Positions 1 through 9,249 of a stretch of DNA of 64,000 bases are shown here, piece after piece. Each line of letters opens with the position of its first letter. The stretch's first letter is position 1. Below the pieces are notes generated by a model, which was given only the letters and a program-made list of their open reading frames with translations, was not told the origin of the DNA and ran no database searches. The position numbers and the translations under genes are program-made. Source of the DNA: Spirillospora albida (lineage in GTDB: Bacteria; Actinomycetota; Actinomycetes; Streptosporangiales; Streptosporangiaceae); NCBI RefSeq assembly GCF_000718255.1, contig NZ_JOFJ01000026.1:1-64000 (forward strand), read 5' to 3'.

Positions 1-1645
1 CACACGGTGTCGTTCTCGTTCGACATGTCGTGGGAAGAGCTGCTGTGGCTGGTCGAGGGCCATGAGGTCCACGTCCTGGACGAGGAACTGCGCCGCGACC
101 CGGACGACCTCGTCCGGTACTGCCGCGACCACGGGATCGACGTCATCAACGTCACCCCGTCCTACGCCGGTGAGCTGGTCGACCGCGGCCTGCTCGCCGA
201 CCCCCGGCCGCCGCTCGTGCTGCTCGGCGGCGAGGCCGTTCCGGAAGCGCTGTGGACGGCGCTGCGCGAGACCGAGGGCGTTCTCGGCTACAACCTGTAC
301 GGGCCGACCGAGTACACGATCAACACGCTCGGCGGCGGCACCACCGACAGCGCCACCTCCACGGTCCGCGGCCCTGACCGCCGAACGGTTCGTCGCCAAC
401 CCCTTCGGCGAGCCCGGCGAGCGCCGCCTGGTCGCCTATCTCGTGCCCGCCGGGGACGCGGGCATCGACACCGCCGCCGTCCGCGCCGCGCTGGCCGTCC
501 GGCTGCCGCGCCACATGGTGCCCGGCGCGTACGCCGTCCTGCCGCGCCTGCCGCTGACGGTCAACGGCAAGCTCGACCGGCGCGCCCTGCCCGACCCCGA
601 GCCCGTCGCCGCGTCCCGGCCTCCGCGGACGCCCCTGGAGGCGTCGCTGTGCGGCGTCTTCGCGGACGTCCTCGGCGTCCCCGAGGTGGGCGCCGACGAC
701 GACTTCTTCGCGCTCGGCGGCCACTCGCTGCTGGCGATGCGCCTGGTCGGCCGGATCCGGACCGTGCTCGGCGTCCGGGTCGCCGTCGCCGACGTCCTCG
801 CCGCCCCCACGGTGGCCGCCCTCGCGCCCGTCGTCGACGACGCGCCCGCCGACGCCGGGACCGGCACCGGCCCGTTCGACCCGGTGCTCGTGCTGCGTCC
901 CGGCGACGGGACGCCGGTGTTCTGCCTGCCCGCCACGACCGGCCTGAGCTGGAACTACGCCGGGCTGGCCGAGCACCTGCCGGCGGACGTGCCGCTGTAC
1001 GGGCTCCAGTCGCCGCGCCTCGGCGGCGCCGGCGTCCCCGCGGCGTCGGTCGCCGAACTCGGCCGCCGGTACGCCGCCCGGATCCGGGCCGTCCAGCCCG
1101 ACGGCCCGTACCGCCTGCTCGGCTGGTCCTATGGCGGGCAGCTCGCCCACGCCGTCGCGACCGCGCTGCAGGCGGACGGCCGGGAGGTCGCCCTGCTCGC
1201 CCTGCTGGACGCCTACCCGCGGGACGACACCGACCCCGCCGACGTCACCGAGGCCGACGCGGCGCGGTTCCTGCTCCGGCTCGCCGGCCACGCCGGAGCC
1301 CCCGCCGCGTCCCTGGCGGACGCCGTCGCGGTCATCGCGGCGGGGGAGGGGCCGATGTCCGCGTTCGACGCCGCGACCCTGCGCCGGATCGCCGACACCG
1401 TGCACGAGTCCGTGACCCTGCCGCTCGACTTCGGCGTGTTCGACGGCGACGCCGTCTGCTTCACCGCCGCCGCCGAGTCCGCCGAAGGCGCCGACGCGGC
1501 GCTCAGCCCCTCCCTGTGGGCGCCCCACCTGACCGGAGCGGTCCGCGAACACCCGATCGACTGCCTGCACGACGACATGCTCGCCCCCGCGCCCCTGCGC
1601 GAGATCGGGGCCGTCGTCGCCGACCTTCTCGGAGGAGACCGATGA
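1..1645 (+). pseudogene. NRPS terminal module (A-PCP-TE), 5' partial, adenylation domain collapsed and frameshifted
   Basis: This is the last module of a non-ribosomal peptide synthetase, probably for a peptide siderophore. It enters the window open in frame 1 with FSFDMSWEELLWL and YGPTEYTINTLGGGT (adenylation cores A4-A5). Near base 360-375 the frame switches to frame 2, which continues LTAERFVANPFGEPG directly into ERRLVAYLVPAG. The A6-A8 cores that should lie between these pieces are absent. The rest is intact: the A10 core (LTVNGKLDRRALP), a carrier domain (DDFFALGGHSL) and a thioesterase with GWSYGG nucleophile elbow and a late histidine (CLHDDM). The following mbtH-like gene starts inside the stop. 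Either the gene is broken, or short reads collapsed the repetitive adenylation sequence. I favour an assembly artefact because everything downstream looks intact. Confidence 0.85.
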
Positions 1646-1848
1646 GCAACCCGTTCGACGACGCCGACGGCGTCTTCCTCGTCCTCGTCAACGACGAGGG
1701 CCAGCACTCGCTGTGGCCGTCGTTCGCCGAGGTCCCGGCCGGGTGGACCGCCGTGCACGGGCCGTCCGGCCGGGAGGACTGCCTCGACCACGTCCAGCGC
1801 TCCTGGACGGACCTGCGCCCGCTGAGCCTCCAGCAGGGACGGACGTGA
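1642..1848 (+). CDS. MbtH-like NRPS accessory protein
   Basis: This 68-residue protein belongs to the MbtH family, small proteins that bind NRPS adenylation domains and are often needed for their folding or activity. It starts with the family-typical MSNPFDD, has the SLWPSF and PAGW tryptophan motifs and ends with WTDLRPLSL, the usual length and pattern. Its ATG overlaps the synthetase stop (ATGA), so it is translationally coupled to the module it presumably serves. The next gene's GTG overlaps its own stop, placing it inside the siderophore operon. Confidence 0.95.
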   Translation: MSNPFDDADGVFLVLVNDEGQHSLWPSFAEVPAGWTAVHGPSGREDCLDHVQRSWTDLRPLSLQQGRT

Positions 1849-3494
1849 CCTCCGCACTCCTCCGTTCCTGCGTCCGCGACCAGTGGCGGCCGGTGTCGGC
1901 CGCCACGGCGGGCGGCCTCGTCCGGCAGGCGACGCTCCTCGCCGTCCCGTGGTGCGTCCAGCACGCCCTGGACGACGGCATCGTCGCCCGCGACACCGGT
2001 GCCGTCGCGGTGTGGGCGGGGGCCGCCGCCGCGCTCGCCGCCGTCCAGTTCCTCGCCCTCGCCCTCTGGCAGTGGCAGGCCCGCATGGCCGAGGCGCGGA
2101 CCGGCGCGTCCCTCCGCGACCGGCTCACCGCCCACCTCGCCGGGCTCGACCGGGCCGCCCTCGCCGGATACGGGCACGGCGACCTCGCGATGCGCGCGAC
2201 CCGCGACGTCGACCAGGTCCGCATGTGGGTCTACGGGCTCCCGGTGTGGGTCGTCATCGGCACGACCTTCGCGATCGTGCTGCCCGCCGTGGCCGCCCTC
2301 GACCTCGTGCTGCTCGCCGTCACGCTGCTGATGGTGCCGCTGCTCGCCGCCGTCAACCTCGCCTTCCCCGGCCCGTACGAGCGCGCCGGCGACCGGCTCT
2401 CCGACGCGCACGCCGCGCGCGCCGACGCCGTCGAGGACCTGCTGTCGTCCGGCGCCGCCGTGCGCGGCATCGGCGGCGCGCCCGTGCTGCTGGAGCGGCA
2501 CCACGCCCACAGCGCCGAGGTCGAGAGGCTGACCTGGAACGTGGCGCGGATCCAGTCGGCGTGGGCGGCGCTCGCCCCCGCGGTCCCGCGCCTCGCGATC
2601 GCCGCCGGTGTCGGATTCGGGGGCTTCGCGGCCCTGGACGGCCGGATCACCGTCGGCGGGCTCGTCGCCTTCACCGTCTGGATGGGCACCTTCACCCTCG
2701 CCGTCACCGTCCTGGTCGACCGGCTCGTGGACCGCGGGAACGCGGCCGTCGCGGCCCGCCGCCTGGAGGAGATCCTGGCGCTGAGCCCGTCCGTCGCCGA
2801 GCCGGAGAACCCCGAGCCCGCCGCCGCGCGCGGCGTGCTCGCCGCGTCCGGGGTGGTGGTCCGGCACGAGGACCGCGACGTCCTCGGCCCGCTCGACCTC
2901 GAGGTGGCGCCCGGCGAGTTCGTCGCGGTGTCCGGCGCCACCGGCTCCGGCAAATCGTCGCTGCTGCGCCTGCTCGGCCGCCTCGACGACCCCGCCGAGG
3001 GCACTGTGACCTGGGCGGGCACCGACGTGCGCCGCCTGCACCTGGACGGCCTGCGCGCCGCGATCGTGCCGGTCCCGCAGCGGCCCGTCGTCCTGTCCGG
3101 GACGGTCGCCGACAACCTGCGCCTCGGCCGCGACATCCCCCAGGACGAGCTGGAGCGCGCCTGCCGGGACGCCTGCGTCCACGACGAGGTCGCCGCGCTC
3201 CCCGACGGCTACGGCACCGAACTCGGCGAGGGCGGCTCCACGCTGTCCGGCGGGCAGGTGCAGAGGCTCGCGCTCGCCCGCGCGCTGCTGCGGCCCGCCG
3301 CCGTCCTGCTGCTGGACGACGTGACGTCCGCGCTGGACCCGGGCACCGAGCGGCGGGTCCTCGACCGCCTCGCCGCCCGCGCCCCCGGCACGTCGATCGT
3401 GTTCGTCACGCACCGCGCCGCGGTGCTCGAGGCCGCCGACCGGGTCGTCGACCTGACCCCGGCCCGCGCCGGATCCGGAGGCGACCGTGGCTGA
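1845..3494 (+). CDS. ABC exporter half-transporter (membrane domain + ATPase), siderophore operon, subunit 1
   Basis: This 549-residue half-transporter has an N-terminal membrane domain of about six helices (residues 15-310) and a C-terminal ATPase. The Walker A lysine is K370 in GATGSGKS, the signature LSGGQ starts at 467, and Walker B is LLLDD at about 488-492. The residue after the Walker B aspartate is Asp, not the catalytic Glu, which is typical of the degenerate site of heterodimeric exporters. The GTG start overlaps the mbtH stop. The partner half-transporter follows with an 8-base overlap. The pair recalls mycobacterial IrtA/IrtB, or an exporter of the finished siderophore; the direction of transport is not settled by sequence. 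Confidence 0.92.
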   Translation: MTSALLRSCVRDQWRPVSAATAGGLVRQATLLAVPWCVQHALDDGIVARDTGAVAVWAGAAAALAAVQFLALALWQWQARMAEARTGASLRDRLTAHLAGLDRAALAGYGHGDLAMRATRDVDQVRMWVYGLPVWVVIGTTFAIVLPAVAALDLVLLAVTLLMVPLLAAVNLAFPGPYERAGDRLSDAHAARADAVEDLLSSGAAVRGIGGAPVLLERHHAHSAEVERLTWNVARIQSAWAALAPAVPRLAIAAGVGFGGFAALDGRITVGGLVAFTVWMGTFTLAVTVLVDRLVDRGNAAVAARRLEEILALSPSVAEPENPEPAAARGVLAASGVVVRHEDRDVLGPLDLEVAPGEFVAVSGATGSGKSSLLRLLGRLDDPAEGTVTWAGTDVRRLHLDGLRAAIVPVPQRPVVLSGTVADNLRLGRDIPQDELERACRDACVHDEVAALPDGYGTELGEGGSTLSGGQVQRLALARALLRPAAVLLLDDVTSALDPGTERRVLDRLAARAPGTSIVFVTHRAAVLEAADRVVDLTPARAGSGGDRG

Positions 3495-5217
3495 GACCGT
3501 GATGCTCGCCGAACGGGCACCGGAGAAGCGGATCTTCCGGCGCGCCCTGCCCTACCTGCGGCCGCACCGCGCCGCCCTCGCCGGGACGCTCCTCATCGTC
3601 CTCGCCTACGCCGGCGCCGTCGCCGCGATGCCGCCGCTGGTCGGCCTCGCCGCGGACGCCATCGTCGACGGGGACCGCGACCTCCTCACCGTCGCCGTCG
3701 CCGTCCTCGCCGCCGTCGTCGCCGCCCAGACCGTCCTCGCCCGGTACAGCGAGCTGCTGCTCATGCGCGCCGGCGAACGCGTCGTCCGGGACCTGCGGGA
3801 GAAGGCCGTGCACCGGCTCGCCCACGCCCCGCTGAGGTTCCTGGAGGCGCACCGGACCGGCGACCTGCTGCGCCGCACCACCGGCGAGGTCGCCGAGCTC
3901 GCCCAGTTCGTCCGGCGCGACCTGCCCAACCTCGTCGTCATCTCCGCGACGCTGCTGCTCACCACCGCGACGCTGATCGCCTACTCCTGGCTCCTCACAC
4001 TGATCATCGCCGTGGTGTTCGTGCCGCCCGCCCTGCTCGCGATGCGGACGTTCCAGCGCGGCGCCGAGGAGGCGTTCGGCGGGCAGGCCGCCGCCGAGGC
4101 GACCGTCGCGGCCACCCTCGGCGAGACCCTCACCGCCCGGGAGCTGCTGCGGACCGGCGGCGCCCTGCCGTCCTGGCTCGGACGCGTCCGCGAGGAGAAC
4201 CGCGACGTCGTCACCGCCGCCCGCAGGACCGCGCGGGTCGAGGTGAGCATCGAGACGGTCGGCCTCATCGAGGGCGTCACGCTCGCCGTCCTGCTCGGCC
4301 TCGGCGCGTGGCTCGCCACCGAGGACCGCATGAGCGTCGGCGCCGTCGTCGTGTTCGTCCTGGCCAGCCGCGCCCTCTTCGAAGGGCTCGGCGACGGCTC
4401 CCAGCTCATCGGCGAGCTCCAGGTCGCCCGGACGGGCCTCGCCCGCCTCCTCGACCTCCTCGAATCGCCCGGCGCCCGCGACATCCGCGGCGACGCCGGC
4501 GCGGACGACCTGCCCGCGCGCGGGGAGCTGCGCGTCGAGGGCGCGGCGTTCGGCTACCGCGAGGGGGAGACCGCCCTGGCCGACATCGACCTGCGGTTCC
4601 CGCCCGGCGACCGCGTCGCCGTCGTCGGCGTCACCGGATCCGGGAAGACCACCCTCGGCAAGCTGCTCTGCGGCCTCTACCCGCCGGACGCCGGACGCGT
4701 CACCTACTGCGGCACCGACCTGCGGGAGCTGTCCGGCACCGCGCTCAGCCGGCGCATCGCGCTGGTGCCGCAGGAGGTCCACATCGTCACCGGCACCGTC
4801 GCCGAGAACCTCGCCCTCGTGCCCGGCCCGCCCGGCCGCGACGAGATCGCGTCCGTGCTCGACCGGCTCGGGCTCCGTGCCTGGGCCGACGGCCTGCCCG
4901 ACGGCCTCGACACCCGGGTCGGCGTCCGCGGCGAGCGGCTGTCGGCGGGCGAGCGCCAGCTCATCGGCCTCGCCCGCGCCGGCCTCATCGACCCGGCCGT
5001 CCTCGTCCTCGACGAGGCCACCGCCGACATCGACCCCGTCACCGCCGCATGGGCGGAGCGCGCCCTGGGCGAGCTCTGCGCGGAGCGCACCCTCATCGTC
5101 ATCGCGCACCGGCCCGCGACGGTCGAACTGCTCGCGCGCACCGTCCGCGTCGCGGACGGCCGCATCGTCGAGGACTCCGCCCTCACCTCCCCCCGACAGG
5201 AAAGGTCCCTCCCGTGA
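3487..5217 (+). CDS. ABC exporter half-transporter (membrane domain + ATPase), siderophore operon, subunit 2
   Basis: This 576-residue partner of the preceding half-transporter has a membrane domain over roughly residues 25-310 and a C-terminal ATPase. Walker A is GVTGSGKTT (K387), the signature is LSAGE at about 485, Walker B is LVLDE with catalytic E510, and the H-loop is IAHRP. Unlike subunit 1 it keeps the catalytic glutamate but has a deviant signature, so the two halves should form one competent and one weak ATP site. A GTG start overlaps the previous gene and its stop overlaps the next start. It probably moves the siderophore, or the ferric siderophore, across the inner membrane. Confidence 0.92.
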   Translation: MAETVMLAERAPEKRIFRRALPYLRPHRAALAGTLLIVLAYAGAVAAMPPLVGLAADAIVDGDRDLLTVAVAVLAAVVAAQTVLARYSELLLMRAGERVVRDLREKAVHRLAHAPLRFLEAHRTGDLLRRTTGEVAELAQFVRRDLPNLVVISATLLLTTATLIAYSWLLTLIIAVVFVPPALLAMRTFQRGAEEAFGGQAAAEATVAATLGETLTARELLRTGGALPSWLGRVREENRDVVTAARRTARVEVSIETVGLIEGVTLAVLLGLGAWLATEDRMSVGAVVVFVLASRALFEGLGDGSQLIGELQVARTGLARLLDLLESPGARDIRGDAGADDLPARGELRVEGAAFGYREGETALADIDLRFPPGDRVAVVGVTGSGKTTLGKLLCGLYPPDAGRVTYCGTDLRELSGTALSRRIALVPQEVHIVTGTVAENLALVPGPPGRDEIASVLDRLGLRAWADGLPDGLDTRVGVRGERLSAGERQLIGLARAGLIDPAVLVLDEATADIDPVTAAWAERALGELCAERTLIVIAHRPATVELLARTVRVADGRIVEDSALTSPRQERSLP

Positions 5218-6035
5218 CGCTCGAAGACCGGCGGGTCCGCATCGTGGACCATCCCCTCGCCGCCCGCCTCACCGAGGTCGCGCGGGTCGAGCGGCTCACC
5301 CCCGCCATGGTCAGGGTCACCCTCTCCGGCCCCTCCCTGGAAGGGTTCCGCGAGGCCGCGCCCGCCGACCACGTGAAGCTGTACTTCGCGCAGGGCGACG
5401 ACCCGGTCCCCGTCGCGCCGATCGTCAGGGACGACGGCCTGGACGACCCGCCTCCCGGCGCCCCCCGCCCGATCCTGCGCGACTACACGATCCGGTACTT
5501 CCGGCCGGACGTCCTCGAGCTCGACATCGACATGGTGCTGCACGGCGACGGCCCCGGCTCGTCCTTCGCCGCGAACGCGAAGCCCGGCGACCTCGTCGGC
5601 GTGCTCGGCCCGCGCGGCTCCGTGCTCGTCCCGTTCGCGTTCGACTGGTACATCCTCGGCTGCGACGAGACGGGGCTGCCCGCCCTCGGGCGCTGGCTGG
5701 AGGCGCTGCCCGCCGGATCCCGCGCGTTCGCCTACTGCGAGGTCGCCGACGCGTCCGAGGAGCAGGAGCTGCGCTCCGACGCCGGCGTGACCGTCACCTG
5801 GGTGCACCGCGACGGCGTCCCCGCCGGACGCTGCGACGCCTTGGAGAAGGCCGTCCGCGCGTTCACCCCGCCCGCCGGGGACGGGTTCGCCTGGTTCGGC
5901 GCCGAGGCCACGACCCTCAAGCCGATCCGCCGATTCCTCCGCAACGAGCTCGGCCTGCCCAAGGACCACGTGGACGTCGACGGCTACTGGAAGGCCGGGA
6001 AGGCCGACCACGACCACCACGACGGCCGGGACTGA
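5214..6035 (+). CDS. Siderophore-interacting FAD-dependent ferric reductase (ViuB/SIP family)
   Basis: This 273-residue soluble flavoprotein matches the SIP family, which reduces imported ferric siderophores so that iron is released in the cytoplasm. The FAD-binding barrel is the N-terminal half, with the motif RDYTIRYF and a following GPGSSFA stretch. The C-terminal half is the NAD(P)H domain, with DETGLPAL and a terminal DGYW motif that is nearly invariant in the family. The His/Asp-rich tail (DHDHHDGRD) could bind metal, but this is not established. GTG overlaps the previous stop, and the permease gene begins within its own stop codon. Confidence 0.93.
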   Translation: MTLEDRRVRIVDHPLAARLTEVARVERLTPAMVRVTLSGPSLEGFREAAPADHVKLYFAQGDDPVPVAPIVRDDGLDDPPPGAPRPILRDYTIRYFRPDVLELDIDMVLHGDGPGSSFAANAKPGDLVGVLGPRGSVLVPFAFDWYILGCDETGLPALGRWLEALPAGSRAFAYCEVADASEEQELRSDAGVTVTWVHRDGVPAGRCDALEKAVRAFTPPAGDGFAWFGAEATTLKPIRRFLRNELGLPKDHVDVDGYWKAGKADHDHHDGRD

Positions 6036-7048
6036 TGCCCGCGCCCCCCTCCGCGCGCTTCACCCGTCCGGTCACCGTGCTCGTCCTGATCGCGCTGCTC
6101 GCCGCCGTGGCCGTGCTGAGCCTCGCGGTCGGCGCCAAGTCGATCGCGCCGGGCGAGGTGTGGCGCGTCCTGCTGGACAACGACGGCTCCGACGACGCCG
6201 TCGTGATCTGGGACCGCCGCGTGCCGCGCACCCTGCTCGGCATCGCGGCGGGCGCAGCGCTCGGCCTCAGCGGCGCCCTCATGCAGGCGCTCAGCCGCAA
6301 CCCGCTCGCCGACCCCGGCCTGCTCGGCGTCAACGCGGGCGCCGCGGCAGCCGTCGTCACCGCCGGGACGCTGATCCCCGCGGCCGGAGAAGGCACGACG
6401 ATCTTGTTCGCGTGCGCCGGAGCGGGCCTCGCCACCGCGATCGTCTACACGATCGGCCGCGGCGGCGGACGCCGGGCCACCCCCGTCCGGCTCGTCCTGG
6501 CGGGGATGGCGACGTCCGCCGTGCTCGCCTCGTTCACCGCCGCGCTCACCCTCATCGACAACGACTCGGCCGACCGGCTGCGCTTCTGGATGGTCGGCTC
6601 CCTCGCCGCCGCCAAGGGCGACGAGGTCGTCCTCGTCGCACCGGTCATCGCACTGGCCGCCGCCGTGGGGATCGCGCTCGGCGCCCGCCTCAACGCCCTC
6701 GCCCTCGGCGACGAGGCCGGCCGGGCCCTCGGCGTCGACCCCGGCCGCGTCCGCCTCGTCACCCTCGTCGTCGTGACGGTGCTGTGCGGCGCGGCGACCG
6801 CCGCGATCGGCCCGATCACGTTCGTGGGCCTCATGGTGCCGCACGCCGTCCGCCTGTTCACCGGCCCCGACCAGCGCCGGCTCCTGCCGCTGTCGACGCT
6901 GCTCGCGCCGATCGTCCTGCTCGGCTGCGACGTCATCGGCCGGGTCGCCGCCCGCCCCGGCGAACTGGAGGCCGGCGTGGTGACGGCGTTCGTCGGCGCA
7001 CCCCTGTTCATCCTTCTCGTCCGTCGGCGGAAGGTGGCCGACCTTTGA
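6035..7048 (+). CDS. FecCD-family iron-siderophore ABC permease, subunit 1
   Basis: This 337-residue permease of the FecCD/BtuC family has about ten membrane helices. Diagnostic stretches include RVPRTLLGIAAGAALGLSGA, QALSRNPLADPGLLGVNAG and the cytoplasmic EAG(R)ALG loop that docks to the ATPase. It pairs with the next permease to form the channel that brings a ferric siderophore inward. Its start shares the A of the upstream TGA. A substrate-binding lipoprotein, normally encoded next to it, is not present in the window and may lie upstream or elsewhere. Confidence 0.95.
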   Translation: MPAPPSARFTRPVTVLVLIALLAAVAVLSLAVGAKSIAPGEVWRVLLDNDGSDDAVVIWDRRVPRTLLGIAAGAALGLSGALMQALSRNPLADPGLLGVNAGAAAAVVTAGTLIPAAGEGTTILFACAGAGLATAIVYTIGRGGGRRATPVRLVLAGMATSAVLASFTAALTLIDNDSADRLRFWMVGSLAAAKGDEVVLVAPVIALAAAVGIALGARLNALALGDEAGRALGVDPGRVRLVTLVVVTVLCGAATAAIGPITFVGLMVPHAVRLFTGPDQRRLLPLSTLLAPIVLLGCDVIGRVAARPGELEAGVVTAFVGAPLFILLVRRRKVADL

Positions 7049-8076
7049 CCGCCACCGCGCCGCCGAAGGCCCCGCGCCGCCGCAGGATCCGGCCGCGCGG
7101 CGTCACCGTCACGGCCGCGCTCGCCCTGCTGCTCGGCGCCGTGGTCGTCGTCGCGCTCGGCGTCGGCGACTACCCCCTCGCCCCCGGCGACGTCGTCGCC
7201 ACCCTCCTCGGCGGCGGGCCGCCCGGCGCCGAGTTCATCGTCATGGAGCTGCGGCTGCCCCGCGTCCTGCTCGGCTGCGCCGTGGGCGCCGCGTTCGCGA
7301 TGAGCGGCGCCGTCTTCCAGAGCCTCACCCGCAACCCGCTCGGCAGCCCCGACATCATCGGGTTCACGGTCGGCTCCGCGTCCGGCGGCATCGCCGTCAT
7401 CATGGTGTTCGGCGGCGGCGCCGCGCAGATCGCCACCGGTGCCATCGGCGGCGGGCTGCTCACCGGCCTCGCCATGTACCTGCTCGCCTACCGGGGCGGC
7501 GTGCACGGCATCCGGCTCGTCCTCGTCGGCATCGGCATCAGCGCCATGCTCGAGGCCCTGAACGCCTTCCTGCTCAGCCGGGCCGAGGTGAACAAGGCGC
7601 AGAGCGCGTCGGCGTGGCTCGTCGGCAGCCTGAACGGGCGCGGCTGGGAGCACCTCCGCCCCCTCACGGCGGCGCTGGTCGTGCTCGTCCCGTGCGCGGC
7701 GCTCCTCGCCCGGAACCTGCGGATGCTGGAACTCGGCGACACCACCGCCACCGCGCTCGGCATCCCCGTCGAGAGGTCCCGGCTCGCCCTCATGACCGTC
7801 GGTGTCGGCCTCACCGCCGTCGCCACCGCCACCGCCGGCCCGGTCGCGTTCATCGCCCTGGCCGCCCCGCAGCTCGCCAAGCGCCTCACCCGCGCGCCCG
7901 GCCCGAACCTGCCCGCCGCCGCCCTCATGGGCGCGGTGCTCCTGTCCGTCAGCGACGTGGCCGCGCAGCGGCTGCTCGCCCCCACCCAGCTGCCCGTGGG
8001 CGTCATGACCGGTGTGGTCGGCGGCCTCTACCTGGGCTGGCTCATGCTCACCGAATGGAGGGCCGGACGTGCCTGA
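7045..8076 (+). CDS. FecCD-family iron-siderophore ABC permease, subunit 2
   Basis: This second FecCD permease has 343 residues if it starts at TTG 7045, which overlaps the preceding stop. After an Arg-rich N-terminus it shows the first helix, then LRLPRVLLGCAVGAAFAMSG and QSLTRNPLGSPDIIGFTVG, the family's hallmark helix-loop patterns. It should form a heterodimer with the preceding permease. The TTG start is chosen because it is the only position giving the 4-base overlap seen throughout this operon and because the hydrophobic N-terminus follows at the expected distance. Confidence 0.94.
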   Translation: MTATAPPKAPRRRRIRPRGVTVTAALALLLGAVVVVALGVGDYPLAPGDVVATLLGGGPPGAEFIVMELRLPRVLLGCAVGAAFAMSGAVFQSLTRNPLGSPDIIGFTVGSASGGIAVIMVFGGGAAQIATGAIGGGLLTGLAMYLLAYRGGVHGIRLVLVGIGISAMLEALNAFLLSRAEVNKAQSASAWLVGSLNGRGWEHLRPLTAALVVLVPCAALLARNLRMLELGDTTATALGIPVERSRLALMTVGVGLTAVATATAGPVAFIALAAPQLAKRLTRAPGPNLPAAALMGAVLLSVSDVAAQRLLAPTQLPVGVMTGVVGGLYLGWLMLTEWRAGRA

Positions 8077-8884
8077 GCCCGAGAACCGCCTCGCGGCCCG
8101 CGGCCTCACCGTCGGCTACGACCGCCGCACCGTCATCGAGGACCTGGACCTCGACATCCCGGACGGGTCGATCACCGTCATCGTCGGCCCCAACGGGTGC
8201 GGCAAGTCGACGCTGCTGCACACCCTGGCCCGCGTCCTGAAGCCGCGGAGCGGGAGCGTCCTCCTCGACGGTGAGGACATCGCGCGCCTGCCGTCCAAGG
8301 AGGTGGCCCGCCGCCTCGGCCTGCTCACCCAGCAGCCCGTCACCCCCGACGCGATCACGGTCGGCGATCTGGTGTCCCGGGGCCGCCACCCGCACCGCCG
8401 GCTCCTGCGCGGCTGGTCCGCCGAGGACGAGGAGGCCGTGAACCGCGCCCTGGCCGCCACCGACACGGAGGACCTGGCCGACCGGGCCGTGGACGAGCTG
8501 TCCGGCGGCCAGCGCCAGCGCGTCTGGCTCGCGATGCTCCTCGCCCAGGACACCCCCATCATGCTCCTGGACGAGCCCACGACCTTCCTCGACATCGCCC
8601 ACCAGATCGACATGCTCGACCTGTGCGCCACCCTCCACCGCGACCGGACGCGCACCCTGGTCATGGTGCTCCACGACCTGAACCACGCCTGCCGCTACGC
8701 CACCCACCTGATAGCCCTGAAGGACGGCGCGGTCGTCGCCCAGGGCCCCCCGGGAGAGATCGTCACCCCCGCCCTCATCGAGGACGTCTTCGGCCTGCCC
8801 TGCCAGGTCATCCCCGACCCCGTCACCGCGACCCCCTTGATCGTCCCCCTGTCCCGCTCCCACGACACGACCCCCACCGCCTGA
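8069..8884 (+). CDS. Iron-siderophore ABC transporter ATP-binding protein (FecE/FepC type)
   Basis: This 271-residue ATPase powers the two FecCD permeases. Walker A is GPNGCGKST (K46), followed by a Q-loop at LLTQQ, the signature LSGGQRQR, Walker B MLLDEPTTFLD and H-loop VLHDLNHA. The length and the DEPTTFLDIAHQ segment are characteristic of siderophore and B12 importer ATPases. It is the last gene of the operon. A strong inverted repeat begins four bases after its stop. Confidence 0.96.
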   Translation: MPEPENRLAARGLTVGYDRRTVIEDLDLDIPDGSITVIVGPNGCGKSTLLHTLARVLKPRSGSVLLDGEDIARLPSKEVARRLGLLTQQPVTPDAITVGDLVSRGRHPHRRLLRGWSAEDEEAVNRALAATDTEDLADRAVDELSGGQRQRVWLAMLLAQDTPIMLLDEPTTFLDIAHQIDMLDLCATLHRDRTRTLVMVLHDLNHACRYATHLIALKDGAVVAQGPPGEIVTPALIEDVFGLPCQVIPDPVTATPLIVPLSRSHDTTPTA

Positions 8885-8887
8885 GGC

Positions 8888-8922
8888 GCGACGGGCGGCT
8901 CCGTCCCGTGCCCGCCCGTCGC
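8888..8922 (+). terminator. Hairpin after the siderophore operon
   Basis: Perfect 11-base inverted arms (GCGACGGGCGG at 8888-8898 and its complement at 8912-8922) flank a 13-base loop, just after the FecE-type gene. There is no T-run, which is common for actinomycete terminators. Confidence 0.6.
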
Positions 8923-8992
8923 CGCCCCGCGGCCGATGGCCGCCGGGCGGAGTCGTTACGATCGGAAACACGATCATCTGGGGAGGAAGAGC

Positions 8993-9232
8993 ATGTCCGA
9001 GAAGTACGAGGCCGTGTTCGCCCGGTTCGACACCGACGGCGACGGGCGGCTCGATGTGGACGAGGTGACCGCCGCGATCGCCGGTATGTTCCCGGCGGCC
9101 GAGGTGGACGACCTGTCGCCGCTCGTCGCGAAGCTGTTCGCCGAGTACGACGCCAACGGCGACGGTCTGCTGTCGGCCGCCGAGTTCGTGCCGCTGGCGG
9201 AGAACCTGCCCGAGCTCGGCGCCGACGACTGA
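8993..9232 (+). CDS. Small EF-hand calcium-binding protein
   Basis: This 79-residue acidic protein carries two canonical EF-hand loops, DTDGDGRLDVDE at about residues 13-24 and DANGDGLLSAAE at about 51-62. Both have the acidic positions and final Glu needed for calcium. It resembles the short calmodulin-like or calerythrin-like proteins of actinomycetes, whose roles are mostly calcium buffering or sensing. ATG 8993 follows GGGGAGGAAG. It stands alone, with its own upstream region, ahead of the DUF488 gene. Confidence 0.88.
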   Translation: MSEKYEAVFARFDTDGDGRLDVDEVTAAIAGMFPAAEVDDLSPLVAKLFAEYDANGDGLLSAAEFVPLAENLPELGADD

Positions 9233-9249
9233 CACCTGAGGGGGGCGCC

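Noticed and set aside
8885..8992. An iron box or operator upstream of the EF-hand gene (repeated ACGATC).
   Set aside because: Two short direct copies only; no match to an iron box, and chance is likely.
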